NCBI RefSeq assembly: GCF_000499845.2
Contig: NC_023758.2
Span: forward strand, 15,864,927-15,928,926
Direction: 5' to 3'
Origin: Phaseolus vulgaris
Taxonomy: Eukaryota; Streptophyta; Magnoliopsida; Fabales; Fabaceae
DNA: 64,000 bases
Position 1 is the stretch's first letter. Every line of letters begins with the position of its first letter. Positions 1 through 12,446 of the stretch are shown here, piece by piece. The position numbers were made by a program, and so were the translations under genes. A model generated the notes under the pieces. That model was not told where the DNA came from, made no database searches, and saw only the letters and a list, made by a program, of their open reading frames with translations.

Positions 1-204
1 CATATGAAACATTAGCATAAATGACAAATGGACTAAAGTTTGATGTTTTATGTTGTTCTGGACACGAAATTAATAATTGTTCATTCTATACAAAGTATTT
101 GGATAACAAGATTATAATATAATAATAACATCACTCTTGAGGAAGTGTCGATGAAGTTCTCTACTTAAAAAGATTAAAAACCAGTTGTTGGATCATTATA
201 AGAA

Positions 205-480
205 ATTTGCTATTTACATACCAATTATTACATACAGACTCAAATCCATATGTAAATTGAACATTACATACGAATTTTACATACAGACTCAAATCCGTAT
301 GTAAATTAAACATTACATACAAATTTTACATACGAATTTTGATCCGTATGTAACGTGAGCATTACATACGGATTTAGATCCGTATGTAAAGTCAGTGTTA
401 CATACGGATTTTTATATACGGATATGGATCTGTATGTAAAGTTAGCATTACATATGGATTTTTACATACGGATTTAGGTT
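205..480. repeat. CACTA subterminal repeat block (orphan element end)
   Basis: At least ten copies of TACATACGGAT or its complement ATCCGTATGTA occur in both orientations, spaced about 15-35 bp apart. The same kind of motif (TTACATAC..., ...TATGTAA) lies directly inside the CACTA terminus at 26649-26880. Dense short inverted motifs just inside the termini are typical of CACTA elements, where they bind the TNPA-type protein. No CACTACAAGAAA terminus is seen here, so this is a truncated end. The 204 bases to its left hold nothing I recognise. Confidence 0.6.
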
Positions 481-1010
481 AAATATTTTTAATAATTGTA
501 ATAATAATAATATTGATATTAGTGATAATATTAATATTAATATTTTTTTAATATTAATATTAATATTTTTATTTTTATTTTTAATAATATTAATATTTTT
601 ATTAAAATTAATACTTTTATTAATATTAATATTAATAATATTATTAGTAATAATAATATTAATAATATTTAATAATATTAATAATATTTTTAATAGTAAT
701 AAATTTATAATATTAATAATATTTAATAATATTAATAATGTTTATAATATTAATAATATTTAATAGTATTAATAATTTTAATAATATTAATAATATTTAA
801 TAATATTTACAATATTTAATAATATTAACAGTAGTTAATAATATTAATTACATAAATGATATTAATATTTATAATATTTATATTATTTATAATATTAAGA
901 ACAGTTAATAATATTATTAATGTTATAATATTATTAAGGTTAATAATATTATTAATGTTAATAATATTAATAATATAAATAATATTAATAATAAAAATTA
1001 TAATATGAAA
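481..1010. repeat. AT-only low-complexity tract (TAATAATAT-type)
   Basis: About 530 bases made almost entirely of A and T in irregular TAATAT/AATATT units without a fixed period. It has no coding content. It probably grew by slippage next to the CACTA remnant. Confidence 0.85.
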
Positions 1011-2225
1011 TGGTTAAAATTTTTTGACAACTGAAGAGATTTGGTTTGTCTATTTTTAAGTGTAAGTGTGATAATTATCTAGTTGTATTTAACTTGAATT
1101 AAGTAATTACTATGAATCTTGATTTAATTTTCTAACACACAAAAGTTATGATTAAAAATTCAAGAAAACTTACCATTGAAAACAAATTTAAGAGATTATA
1201 CACTATAAAGAAAATTGATTTTAAGAAAGGATTCAAATTCCTCGATAGTTTTTTTTATCAATAGATAGTAACAACCATAAATTTTAAAATTATTTATATA
1301 AATCCGTCGATAAAAAATATCAGTAAATTTATTGTTGTTAGTAAATCTATTACAGATAATATAATTTCATCGATAAAATTTGTAAGTAAAATTATTATTG
1401 ATAAAATTAGTTATTTTTAATTTATATTAATATTTTTTTTCAGAAACTAGTATTGGACTAAGATTGGCCATTTTAATAAAACATGATTGGGTTGCTTGTG
1501 TGAGTTTATATACCCAAATCTGATTAGGTTTCCTATGTGGGTCTATATAATAATAATAATAAGCATGATTGAACCTAAAACATTATTGTTTACATAAAGG
1601 AATTTCAGGATTTTCTAAATGAGCTTCGCATAGTTGAGTGTCATGAGATTGTGTGTCGTGATCTCCTCTTTTTCAACACTTAGAATCCTCCTTGTCACAC
1701 TCTGAAGGTTTACTTTTTTAACTTTCCTTTTTTTAGGGTTCATAGTAATATTTAATTTTCTCTTAATTCTCTCCACTGTGTTATATTTTGGTAGATGTAT
1801 TTGACACATTTGGACAATCCGTTCAAATTAATTTGAAGTTCTTACTGAACAAATTCCAATATGTTTATGCCCATCAGTAATTATAAACGGATTATTCGTC
1901 GGTAATTACCAATAGATAATTATCGACAGATTTTTTACCATATTTTTTTTAATAAATTTTATTTACTAACGATATTTTGACATTATCATTAAATTTTGAT
2001 AATCTTTAAAATATTTTTTTTTACTTGCTTCCAAAGGATGAGAAATATTTAAACACAACACAAAATAAACAAGACATGAAAAAAAAAAACAATCGGTGCA
2101 AAATTGAAGAATATAGAACTAGAAGAAGTCTAACAAGAAAATAATGGAGAAACCTTCGTCTTAATGATAAGTTCAATAAAAAAAATAATTACTTATCTTA
2201 GAATTATAAACCCTAAATCCTAAAT
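1011..2225. other. Intergenic, AT-rich; possible old DNA-transposon ends
   Basis: No gene is seen. Around 1240-1420 and 1860-1945 there are scattered CCGTCGATAA / ATCGACAGAT / CGTCGGTAAT motifs in both orientations. These resemble subterminal repeats of plant DNA transposons, but neither termini nor a transposase is visible. The short ORF on the minus strand near 1615-1809 has no family features. Confidence 0.35.
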
Positions 2226-2367
2226 CAAATGGCACAGCTAAAAGCAGACTGGATAGATTTCTTGTTTCTGAAGAGTGGCTCCTTAATTGGCCATCGTATA
2301 AGCAGTATACTCAACCGAGAGTAGTGTCAGACCATTGTGTTATTGTGGCAAAGTCTTGGGTCAAAGA
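2226..2367 (+). pseudogene. LINE ORF2 fragment: end of endonuclease domain
   Basis: One frame reads SRLDRFLVSEEW and then VVSDHCVIV. This is the plant L1 endonuclease C terminus, where the conserved SDH carries the catalytic histidine. The fragment ends at the solo LTR insertion; the last five bases (AAAGA) are duplicated at 3466-3470. The N-terminal part of the endonuclease and ORF1 are absent. Confidence 0.75.
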
Positions 2368-3465
2368 TGTTAGAATATATGGCCTTAAACGAGAGGGGGG
2401 TGAATTGTTTAAAGGGGGGTTTTTTAAAACTTTTTAAGCTAGAACAAAATCCTTTGTATGAAATTTAATCAGAAATTCAGTTAGCCAAGATATAAAGCAC
2501 AAAACAACAAAGCACCAGAAAAAAAAAATCGGTTGTTTCTTCGAAACAATCGGTTGTTTATACTAGCAAAGCAATAACAACTGAATTTAAATGAGTTTGA
2601 GGGAGAAAGAGATACACAAACAATTTATACTGGTTCACTCTTAAACTAAGAGCTAAATCCAGTCCCCAGAAACCATTAGGCAATCCACTAAGCAATCAAA
2701 TACAGATTACACACAAAACCACCAAAGAACTGACCTTGAACCCTTCACGAAACACACTTCCTTTGGCACAGCACACACCAAGAATGTTGATCTTGACAAC
2801 CTCAAGAGCACACAACACTCCTTGGCTTACAACACCAGAAATTACAAAGAATTCAGAATGAATTACACTTGTTTACAGAACAAACTGAAATCAATACATA
2901 TGTAATCCTATTCCACCATCTTTTGAGAAAACCAAAGCTGAAAAGTGAATGTTAAAAACTTGAAAACAATCTTTCACAACTGAAAAAATCAAATCTATTT
3001 TTCTTGTATGTTATAAAACATAAACAAACTATTTATAGCTTTCAAAGATTGATCAAAGCATTTAATACAGAAGCGTATTCACTTGAAAATCATTTAGAGC
3101 ACACTCAACTAACAAAACAAAATTTTGTTAGGATTTTCAGACAAACAATCGATTGAAATCACGAAACAATCGATTGTTTTGGTTTGACAACAAGTCAACC
3201 AACCAAAACAATTTTCAACCTTTTCAAAAACACATAAGACTAAAACAATCGGTTGTTTCGACAAAACAACAGGTTGTTTTTCACTTAGTTTGAAAAACAC
3301 TTTAATCTTAAAAGATTTTAAAAACACTTTAGCTTTAGATTCAACAAAGAGTGGATTACACAAATAAACTACCCAGATCCTATCCTAAACACAGCAACAA
3401 CTCCAGCCTTGCATCAAACACTTGGATTTGAATTCTTCAAAGCCTTTAATCACTCTTGATCAACA
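2368..3465 (-). mobile_element. Solo LTR of copia family, minus orientation
   Basis: It begins TGTTAGAATATATGG and ends TTGATCAACA, which is the reverse complement of the LTR ends of the copia element at 28057-40358. Length is 1098 bp. It is flanked by a perfect 5-bp duplication AAAGA (2363-2367 and 3466-3470). There is no internal domain, so it is a recombination product of a full element inserted in the LINE. It carries several AAACAATCGGTTGTTT-type inverted motifs (near 2530, 2550, 3150, 3167, 3243 and 3263). ORFs inside are translations of LTR sequence. Confidence 0.9.
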
Positions 3466-4306
3466 AAAGATTAGGGCCCTAAACCCTTTCGAGCTATTGA
3501 TGTGTGGTTCATGGAACCAGGGTTCAAGGAGTATGTGAAGAAGAAATGGTGTTCATACTGTGTTATGGGAAATAGATATCTAGATTCAAAGATAAATTGG
3601 AATTTTTGAAGGCAGACATTAAAGATTGGAATAAAAATGTATTTGGGTGTCTTCAGGCAAATCAAAAGCGAATTCTGGAGGAAATTGAGGTCCTTGATAT
3701 TAAGGACGATAATGAAGAACTTGAGGAGATTGGTCAGCTGAGAAGAATGGAATTACTTAATCAATTGAGGGTGGTTGATAAAAAGCTGGACTCCCTTTCC
3801 AAGCAAAAACCTAGAGCAAACTCGTTTAAGTCTGGCGACATGAATTCTAAGTTCTATCATTAGGCTATCAGATGGAGAAGACTTAAAAATGAGGTCAAAG
3901 GTGTGGAGGTTGGGGGTCAATGGTGCGAGGAACCGGAAACAGTACGCAGGGAAGCTAAGTCTTTATTTGAAAAGAGATTCATGGCTACACAAGATTTTGG
4001 GGTATGTCTAGGTTCTATGGAGTTTAAATATCTCCCTCCAGAAGTCAGTATAAGAATTGTATCTAGCTTCACAGAGGAAGAAGTGAAATAAGTTGTGTGG
4101 TAGTGTGAAGGATAAAAAAGCCCATGACCGAACGAGTTTAATTTTACTTTCATCAGGAATTGTTGGGATTTCCTTAAAGCTGACATTCTGGAAGCTATGC
4201 ATCTTTTCCAGGAAACCGGGACCATACCGAATGGGTGCAAAGCTTCCTCCATAACCATGGTACCTAAAGTGAGAGATCCCTCTCCTCTCGATCAGTTTAG
4301 ATCCCT
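3466..4306 (+). pseudogene. LINE ORF2 fragment: linker before reverse transcriptase
   Basis: Frames carry GPKPFRAIDVWFMEPGF, then NVFGCLQANQKRILEEIE, then VEVGGQWCEEPETVRREAKS and SFTEEEVK. These are recognisable blocks of plant LINE ORF2 between endonuclease and RT. Reading needs frame changes and passes several stops, for example TGG to TAG just after the duplication at 3466-3470. The segment stops inside the motif that normally reads DQFRPISLVG, where the truncated LTR is inserted. Confidence 0.8.
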
Positions 4307-5149
4307 AAACCAAAACAACCGATTGATTCGAGGAAACAACCGATTGTTTGTTTTGGTACCATAACAGAAAAACTGTTTTATCTTTTACTAAGCTTTAAAT
4401 GATTTAACTGCTTACGTTCCAGTCTTTAAATGCTTTGACCAATCATTAAATGCAATAAAAGAGTTTGTTAAGATTTGATAACAAACAACATCTTTGAATA
4501 TATTCAGAAAAACAGATTTGTGAATAATAAGTTTTTGAATAAGAGTTTTTCAAAGAGTTGAGATTGCTTAGAGTTTGTGATGGATCAAAGTGTGTGGAAT
4601 ATGATTCTTCTTGTATTGATTTCAGATTATCTTCTGTAACAAGTGTAATCCTTGTATGCTGTTGAACAAGTTTCATTTCTGTGTTTGCTGAGATTGGTTG
4701 TGTGTTCTTGAGGGGATCAAGATCAGCAATCTTAGTATTGGTGTGTTGGCCAAGAAGAGTGTGTGTCTTGAGGTGTTCAAGGTCACTTTCTTGGTTGTGG
4801 TGTAAGTGATCAAAGTGTGATTGCTTGGTGGATTTCCTCAAAGGTTTTCTGAGAAGACTGGATGTAGCTCTGAATTTGGAGTGAACCAGTATAAACATCT
4901 GTGTGCAATCTCTCTATCCCTAACTCTTTAAATTCAGTTTTGTTTGTTGTTTGCTGGTATAAACAACCGATTGTTTCTGTGAAACAACCGATTGTTTTTC
5001 TGGTACTGCTGTTTTTTGATTGCTGTTTTGGCAAACTGAATTTCTTATCAATTGTTTCTTGAGATAATTTCATTCTTCTTTTAAAAGTTTGCGAAAACCC
5101 TCTTTAAACAATTCACACCCCCTCTAGTTTAAAGCCATCCATTCTAACA
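4307..5149 (+). mobile_element. 5'-truncated copia LTR, plus orientation
   Basis: 843 bp matching the copia LTR at 28057-29206 from about its base 300 to its end. The match includes paired AACAACCGATTGTTT motifs, the tract CACCCCCTCTAGTTT and the terminal ATTCTAACA. The first 300 bp of the LTR are missing, so no target duplication can be checked on the left. The LINE resumes immediately after the terminal CA. The minus-strand ORFs here are LTR shadows. Confidence 0.8.
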
Positions 5150-5533
5150 CCATTTCCCTTGTAGGAATTTTTTATAAGATCGTTACTAAGGTGTTAGCGG
5201 GTCGAATGAAAGAAGTTCTCTCTCTAGTTATTGAAAAAAGCCAGTCTGCCTTCCTGAGGGATAAAGGTATGTTAGATAGCGTTCTTATGACAAACAAGGT
5301 GGTAGAGGAGGAGTTGGAGGAGCGGAATTTGCTTCAAGGTGGACTACGAGAAGGCATATGATTCAGTAAGATGGAATTTCCTACTTGAAATGTTACATAG
5401 GTTGGGTTTTCACAACAAATGAGTAAGGTGGGTTAGAGGGTGTTTGGAATCATCCTCAATTTCAGTGTTAATAAATGGAAGTCCAACAGAGGAATTTAAA
5501 CCGTCAAGAGGGCTGAGACAACGTGACCCTTTG
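5150..5533 (+). pseudogene. LINE ORF2 fragment: first half of reverse transcriptase
   Basis: Frames give ISLVGIFYKIVTKVLAGRM, then FLRDKGMLDSVLMTN, then VDYEKAYDSVRW, and end at RGLRQRDPL. In intact LINEs this last block is GLRQGDPLAP. KAYDSV holds the first catalytic aspartate of the RT. A frameshift near 5335 separates the blocks. The segment ends in CTTTG, duplicated at 7340-7344 by the next insertion. Confidence 0.8.
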
Positions 5534-7339
5534 TGTAACATTCCTAAATTTTTACCCATATATATAATAAAATAAAAGTAAAACAAACACTATCTACTTA
5601 ACATATGAATATATATAACTATCTCATAATTGTATCTAAAATAAATATCCCTCTTCATAGGGATTTTAATATATACATCAAAAGTTTTAAAAACAAACAG
5701 AACATTCAAATTAAAACTATCACATCCTTCAGTTGCTCACTTAGGAGCTCTATTACCTGCAATCTCATCTGCTCCCGTATACAACACGATCATCACAGAT
5801 AAAGAAACAAACACAAACAAATAACATGGTAAGCTAGCTATAACAAAATTTTCTATATAATTTAAATTTCAAATTAATACACAAAATTCATAATTTTCAT
5901 ACAATTTCTCAAACATTTCACATAACCATCAAGTGTTTATCAACAATTTCAATATTCATCTTTCTCATGTCAGTCATCTACTGACTCACAACCCACAGAC
6001 ACTTGACTCTACTTCTGGAAGACTCGTGCGTTGACTTAGACTTAGAGATCTACACCTGTCATACTATCTCACTGTGAAATCCACACAGCTATGCGCATAA
6101 ATAATCTCAATATCATCTCTTTCCTAATATGACAGGGTTAATTCATATAACAGGTCAAGTTAATTATCTTTCAAACAACTTACCCATTCATATGAACCTC
6201 CTTCGACTCTCACCACCTGAATAACTTAATCTATATGATTCCATTATCCCAGGAGAGTTAGGATATCTCCTTCTAGACGAATCCCTAGTCAATGCACATC
6301 ATAAACAATCTTAACACGGTATTTTCTTTCTTGAAAATACTATGTCTTGATTAAAATTCATATTCTGACTCTCACAATATCTAAATCACACAATCAAATC
6401 ATACCAAAGTTTAGAATTTCCAAATCACACAACAATTCATTCACTAATCATATAAATATTTTAAACTTTTCTAAACAATTCAATTATATCTAAAAATTCA
6501 CTTAAACACATAATTAAGTTCCAAATATATGCTTTCTAAATCAATCATTGTCTAAAATCAAACAACCACTTCTCATAAAACATCTCCTTTAAGTAATTCA
6601 ACAAAATATTCAAAAACAGTTCAACTCATTTATATTATCATTCAAACACTTTCAACAACTTATTCACCTTAAAATCAATATAAAATATTCAGAATTAACC
6701 ATTTCAATCAATATATTACTTTACTCTTCAAAAGAGACAATCCTGCAAGCAGAAATTTGAACTGGTGACCACGTCACTCCCACATCCAGATCTTCTAACT
6801 TAGGGTTCTATATAAAAATAAAACTAGCTTCCCTTACCTGGACTTGAGCATATGCTCACTAAGAGCTCCAACCCACCAAAAGCTTAAGGATAACCTAACC
6901 TACACCACAAAGTCTTGATCACAAATCTAACTATATCACTAGGACCCTGATCTAACAGAGACTAATTTTGAAGATAAAAACCTCACATGCAAACTTAAAC
7001 TAAAAGGCACCCTAACTATATCAAAACTAACTCAAAGGAAAATGAGCCAAAAATTAACTTACTCTATCTAATATTCTGATCGGGCAATCTTGTAGATCTC
7101 GCTGCCAGGAGTCTAATGGTGGACTTCGATCGTTAAACAGATGAGCGAGGAAGTCAGAATCTTCGAGAGAAGGGAGAGGAAAGAAAATGAAACTTCTAGA
7201 GAGATGGTGGTTCTTTTAAAATGAAACCTGAATAACTAATTTTCTATTTATATAGCATTTTCACTTTAATAATAAAATATTCAGGTGTCATTTTAATTGT
7301 ACCATTTCTACTCTAAGACGATTTTTCTCGGTCCTTACA
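5534..7339. mobile_element. Solo LTR, gypsy-like, 1.8 kb
   Basis: The insert starts TGTAACATTCC and ends GGTCCTTACA, with TG...CA ends and a perfect 5-bp duplication CTTTG (5529-5533 and 7340-7344). Length is 1806 bp with no coding capacity. TGTAAC...TTACA ends and this length resemble LTRs of Ty3/gypsy chromoviruses, but no internal domain remains, so the lineage and orientation are guesses. It sits inside the LINE RT, between codons for DPL and APF. Confidence 0.75.
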
Positions 7340-7344
7340 CTTTG

Positions 7345-7695
7345 GCCCCGTTTCTGTTTCTTGTGGTCGCTGAAGGTTTGGTTGGGCTAGTGAGACAAGT
7401 GTCTAAGCAAAATATGCTCACAGGTGTGAAGGTGGGAAGGAAGGAAATCGAATGTTGTATATTACAATTCGCAGACGATACTCTTTTTATGTGTGAAAAC
7501 TCTTTCTCCAATATTTTAACTATTAAGACGATCCTAAGATGCTTTAAACTAGTTACCGGTATGAAAATAAATTTTCACAAATCGAAGTTGGTGGGTGTAA
7601 ATGTTGATAGGAATACATTGGAAACCTATGCAAAGACTTTAAATTGCAATACTATGTGGATCCCTTTTAAGTACTTGGAGCTGGAAATAGGAGGT
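7345..7695 (+). pseudogene. LINE ORF2 fragment: RT catalytic core (FADD)
   Basis: A continuous open frame reads APFLFLVVAEGLVGLVRQ, then ILQFADDTLFMCENSF, then GMKINFHKSKLVGVNV, and ends near FKYLELEIGG. FADD is the RT active-site motif of L1-type elements. The frame stays open up to the GAGGT duplicated by the next insertion (7691-7695 and 12442-12446). Confidence 0.85.
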
Positions 7696-8763
7696 TGTTA
7701 GAATATATGGCCTTAAACAAGAGGGGGGTGAATTATTTAAGAGTGTTTTTTGAAAGCTTTTTCAGGTTTAACAAAATTCTTTGTGTGAATCAGAACAGGA
7801 ATCAAGTTTGCCAAGAATTTAAGCAATAAAACAGCAAAGCAACAGAAAAACAATCGGTTGTTTATATCAACAAAGCTTAAAACAGAAATTAAATGAGTTC
7901 AGAGTAAGAGAGAGATATACCAACAGTTTATACTGGTTCACTCTTAAGCCCAGAGCTACATCCAGTCCCCAGAATACCACTGGGTAATCCACTAAGCAAT
8001 CAAACTAGATTACAAAACACAAAACACCAAAGTAGTGACCTTGAACCCTTCAAGAAACACACTACCTTTGGCAAAACACACCAAGAGTATTGATCTTGAC
8101 CACCTCAAGAACACACAACACTCCTTGGCAACACAATACTAGAAATACAATAGGTTTAGAAAGGATTACTCTTATTCACAGTACAAACTGAAATCAATAC
8201 AATAGATATCCTATTCCACTCTCTTTGAAAACCCAAAGCTTGATGTGAATGTTCAAATCTTAGAATCAATCTTTTCACAACTGAAAAATCAAATTTGTTT
8301 CTCTTTTTCTTGTTTGAAAACATAAACAAACCATTTATATTTTCCAAAGATTGGTTAAAGCAATTAATAAAGGAGCGTATTCAGTTGAAAAGCATTTAAA
8401 GCAGATTCAACATTCAAAACAGAATTCTGTTAGGATTTTCAAAGAAACAATCGGCTGAAACCACGAAACAACCGATTGTTTGGCTTGACAGTTAAGTCAA
8501 CCAAACTAAAACAGTTTTCAACCTTTTCAAAACTCCTAAGAGTAAAACAACCGGTTGATTCGACAAAACAACAGGTTGTTTTTCACTTAGTTGGAAAAAC
8601 ACTTGATTTCAAAAAGGTTTTAAATCACATCAGTTTTAGATTCAACAAAGGAGTGCATGACATTCTATTCTACCCAGAACCCACCCAGAAACAACAACAC
8701 CAGCCTTTCATCAAACATCTTGGATTTGGATTCTTCAAAGCACTTGATCATTCTTGATTAACA
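7696..8763 (-). repeat. 3' LTR of the gag-only copia element
   Basis: Starts TGTTAGAATATATGG and ends TTGATTAACA on the plus strand. 1068 bp and closely similar to 11370-12441. Inner neighbour is the polypurine tract. It carries inverted AAACAAYCGRTTGTTT motifs near 7850, 8467, 8548 and 8572. Confidence 0.88.
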
Positions 8764-9984
8764 ATCTCCCCCTATTTGATGAAGACAAATCCCTGGTTGC
8801 TTGTGTTAATCTTGATTGAATCTGAAACAACACTTGCAAAACAAAACGCTATGCAATATAGAGCATTTCTTATAGCAGGTTATGATCATACAACAACTAG
8901 TTTTCTGCATAAATCAAAAAGAAGAAAAACCAGCCAAAACTAACCACAAAACAGCTCCATACAAACCAATGATGCAATAGAAACTTAAAATAGAGATATA
9001 GCAAAGTTATAACAGTTTGTAGGACAACACAAAATCTATATGCGCCCCCTATTTGTCTTCACAAATAGACTTTAGGAAGAGATAAAAACATAATAGTCCA
9101 AAATAAAGCAATACAAACATAGAAAGAACAATAAAGACTTGTTTTCCAAGCTTCACAATCGGTTGTTTCGTGATATCAACCGTTTGTTTTTCTTCAATCT
9201 TCTTTTCCATACTACAGCTCAAACAACTGATTTTGAACAACTTCAATCTGTTCATCAAGGGTCCGAAAACGTGTATCCATGCTTTGAAATCTATTATCAA
9301 AGTTATGAAAATTTGTAACACATGGATCATGAAGATTCCTTTGGTTTTCAGCAAAACCATCTAGCCTATTCACCATGTAGCTCTTGCACAGAACCACGTC
9401 TGCCCTTACCAGAAAAACACATGGTCAACACATGTTGATTTGACTAGTCATAAAGGCACTCGAATTTCCAAGATATGGAATATATTCCTTTTATGACAAG
9501 AGGCAATTTTCTCCTGAACCAAATCAGACCTCATAACTGCTTTATTGACTCATAATCCCTTGAGAAAAGAAATCTATAACAGATAGAATTAATAAAGAGA
9601 TTAAATCAATTTTATAGTGTTGTCAGAGAAGAAACAATCGGTTGTTTCAAGAAAACAATCGGTTATTTTTCTGCAGAAGCAACAATGTTTGAGATTTAAA
9701 ACAAAAGAAGAGAATAATCAAAATGTAATTGTACATATACATATGAAGAAATTAGTATGAACTTATAATAGAAAAGCAAATAAAAGGAAGGTCTTATCCT
9801 TTTGTCATGAAGTCCCTTCAATGAGTCATTATTTATGATCAAGAATGCTTCTTTTGGCTTTCAAGACTCCTTGAGTTGGTACATAACCTTAATTCAATTC
9901 CAGACAAACTCCTTTTCTTCCAAAAGTTTGATCAGATAACTCATGACTCCATGCTTCTTTTAGTATCCCTACAACACAATAAAT
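8764..9984 (-). other. Non-gag internal region of the gag-only copia element
   Basis: About 1.2 kb without recognisable pol. The stretch 8764-9075 matches the 3' leader of the full-length copia (38905-39208), including the hairpin TATTTGT-CTTC-ACAAATA at 9050-9067. A 61-codon minus-strand ORF at 9212-9397 repeats a phenylalanine/arginine pattern (FDNRFQSMDTRFRTLDEQ) that suggests a short coiled coil. I cannot assign it a family. Confidence 0.5.
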
Positions 9985-11308
9985 TCAAGCAACAATATTT
10001 GGTCCCCTTACAAATGTGGGTCCTTTTGATTCAGTTTTATCAATGGGAACTTCATAACTTTTGGGAATCCATCTCATAATACCTTTAGGAACAAAATATT
10101 TCCTAATTTTACAGAACCTAACTGAGTGGCCTCTTTTCATGCAGTAAAAACATGTAACAACCGATTGTTTTGATTTTTCAATCGGTTGTTTTTCTGGCAC
10201 TTTTGAAAAAGAGTTTGAAAACTTGTTCTGTGGATTAAAACCCAATCCAGCTTTTCCAAAAAACATAATTTTGAGATGCCAAGACACTCTCAAAGTTGGA
10301 TTTACCTTTTGAAAGCTTATCCACATTTTTTACAAGGTAATGAACCTTCTTTTCAAGAGATTCACAGTTTTCACAAACAAGAGAGTCACACTTGCAAGAA
10401 GAGTTTTTGTAAAGCATTTCAAGATTTTCAAAATCTATTTTTGAATTTTCCAATTCTTCTTCCAGTGCCTTGACTCTATTTTCAAGCCAATTGTTCATTC
10501 CTTTCAAACGGTTGTTCAAGACAACTAATCAGTTAGCTTCTTCATGAGTTTCTTTAAACGCTTGAAGTAATTGACTAGAGTTTTCAGCATTTAAGGAGGC
10601 ACAAGAACTTACATTGCTTTCAATGCTTGAATCATCTTCCTTTTTAGCCATTAAACAAAGATGGTCTTTTTCAACTTTACTTGAAGAGGTGCTTGATGAG
10701 TCATCATTGCAAGCTTTTCTTGATTTTCCTTTCTTCTCATTTTTCTTGAAGTTCTTCTTTTCTTTGTTTAGACATTTAGCTTTAGTACGTTCCTGCTGAC
10801 CATATTCAAGGTATGCATAATTGTTAGTTTTAACCTTGGTAGAGTTTTTGTTATCATACCTTTTAGATGAGTCCCTTTTGTTGATTCTTTCCTTTAAGAA
10901 TTTTCTGAGTTTCTTGAACAACATGCTAAGCACTCCCTCTTCATTCTCATTTGTCCATTCATGAATGACTTCTAAAGTATCCCACATCTCTTTAGCTAAT
11001 TCACATTGCGAAATCCTGAAAAATTCATTAGAGTTCACAGCAGATGTTATGATATTCTTGGCAATGCAATCAAATTTGGCCTTTTCACTTTCTTCATTAG
11101 TCCATTGGGACCAAGGTTTTTTAGCAAAATATCCATCCTTTTCAAATTTAGGAATGAAAGGGCCATTTTCAATTGCATCCCAAATTCCTTGATCAATAGA
11201 TTCAACAAAGATTTTCATTCAAGCTTTCCAATACTTATAATTCAAATTGCAAAACAAAGGTGGTTTCTTAATTGAAGCACCCTCCTCAAAAGGTAGTTTT
11301 TCAGCCAT
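9985..11308 (-). pseudogene. Copia Gag (nucleocapsid) of the non-autonomous element
   Basis: The start ATG at 11308-11306 gives MAEKLPFEEGASI, matching the Gag start region of the copia at 29267. Next come an early TGA stop near 11220, the block SIDQGIWDAIENGPFIPKF, NEFFRISQCELAKEMWDTL, a lysine-rich linker and acidic DDSS tracts, a coiled-coil-like segment, and the CCHC zinc knuckle CFYCMKRGHSVRFC near 10110-10150. The protein ends GPTFVRGPNIVA. It is broken by the early stop and at least two frame changes (around 10520 and 10290), and part of the middle is deleted. Gag would form the virus-like particle and bind RNA. Confidence 0.8.
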
Positions 11309-11369
11309 AGAAAAAATATTTTAGGATCAAACTTGAATATTTTTCAAGTACCAAGCACTTGATGTCAAT

Positions 11370-12441
11370 TGTTAGAATATATGACATTAAACGAGAGGGG
11401 GTGAATTGTTTAAGAGAGGTTTTTGAAAACTTTTTCAGGTTTGTGTGAATCCAGAACAGGAATCAAGTTTGCCAAGAATTTAAGCAATAAAACAACAAAG
11501 CAACAGAAAAACAATCGGTTGTTTCTTTGAAACAATTGGTTGTTTATATCAGCAAAGCTTAAAACAGAAATTAAATGAGTTTAGAGTAAGAGAGAGATAC
11601 ACCAACAGTTTATATTGGTTCACTCTTAAGCCAAGAGCTACATACGGTCCCCAGAATACCACTGGGTAATCCACTAAGCAATCAAACCAGATTACAAAAC
11701 ACAAACCACCAAAGTACCTTGAACCCTTCAAGAAACATACTACCTTTGGCAAAACACACCAAGAGTATTGATCTTGACCACCTCAAGAACACACAACACT
11801 CCTTGGCAACACAATACCAGAAATACAATAGGTTTAGAAAGGATTACTCTTGTTCACAGTACAAACTGAAATCAATACAATAGCAATCTTATTCCACTCT
11901 CTTTGAAAACCCAAAGTTTGATGTGAATGTTCACATCTTAGAATCAATCTTTTCGCAACTGAAAAACTCAAAACTGTTTCTCTTTTTCTTTAAAACATAA
12001 ACAAACCATTTATATTTTCCAAAGATTGGTCAAAGCAATTAATAAAGGAGCGTATTTAGTTGAAAAGCATTTAAAGCAGATTCAACATTCAAAACAGAAT
12101 TCTATTAGGATTTTCAAAGAAACAATCGGTTGAAACCACGAAACAACCGATTGTTTGGCTTGACAGTTAAGTCAACCAAACTAAAACAGTTTTCAACCTT
12201 TTCAAAACTCCTAAGAGTAAAACAATGGGTTGATTCGACAAAACAACAAGTTATGTTTCACTTAGTTGGAAAAACACTTGATTTCAAAAAGGTTTTAAAT
12301 CACATCATTTTTAGATTCAACAAAGGAGTGGATCACATTCTATTCTACCCTGAACCCACCCAAAAACAACAACAACACCAACTTTTCATCAAACATCTTG
12401 GATTTGGATTCTTCAAAGCACTTGATCACTCTTGATCAACA
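11370..12441 (-). repeat. 5' LTR of the gag-only copia element
   Basis: 1072 bp, TGTTAGAATATATGA to TTGATCAACA. It pairs with 7696-8763, and the outer flank is the GAGGT duplication. Differences between the two LTRs are scattered substitutions and small indels, so the insertion is not very recent. Confidence 0.88.
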
Positions 12442-12446
12442 GAGGT

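Larger units (their letters stand above)
7696..12441 (-). mobile_element. Gag-only copia element with two LTRs, minus orientation
   Basis: A 4746-bp element flanked by a perfect GAGGT duplication, with LTRs at 7696-8763 and 11370-12441. In its own orientation the order is 5' LTR (11370-12441), a primer-binding-like ATTGACATCAAGTGCTTGG just inside, gag, a 3' leader, and a polypurine tract (complement of TCTCCCCCTATTTGATG at 8765-8781). Protease, integrase, RT and RNase H are absent: the roughly 900 bp between the end of gag (9985) and the conserved 3' leader (9075) contains no pol domain. Same family as the copia at 28057-40358. It can only have moved with proteins supplied in trans. Confidence 0.88.
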
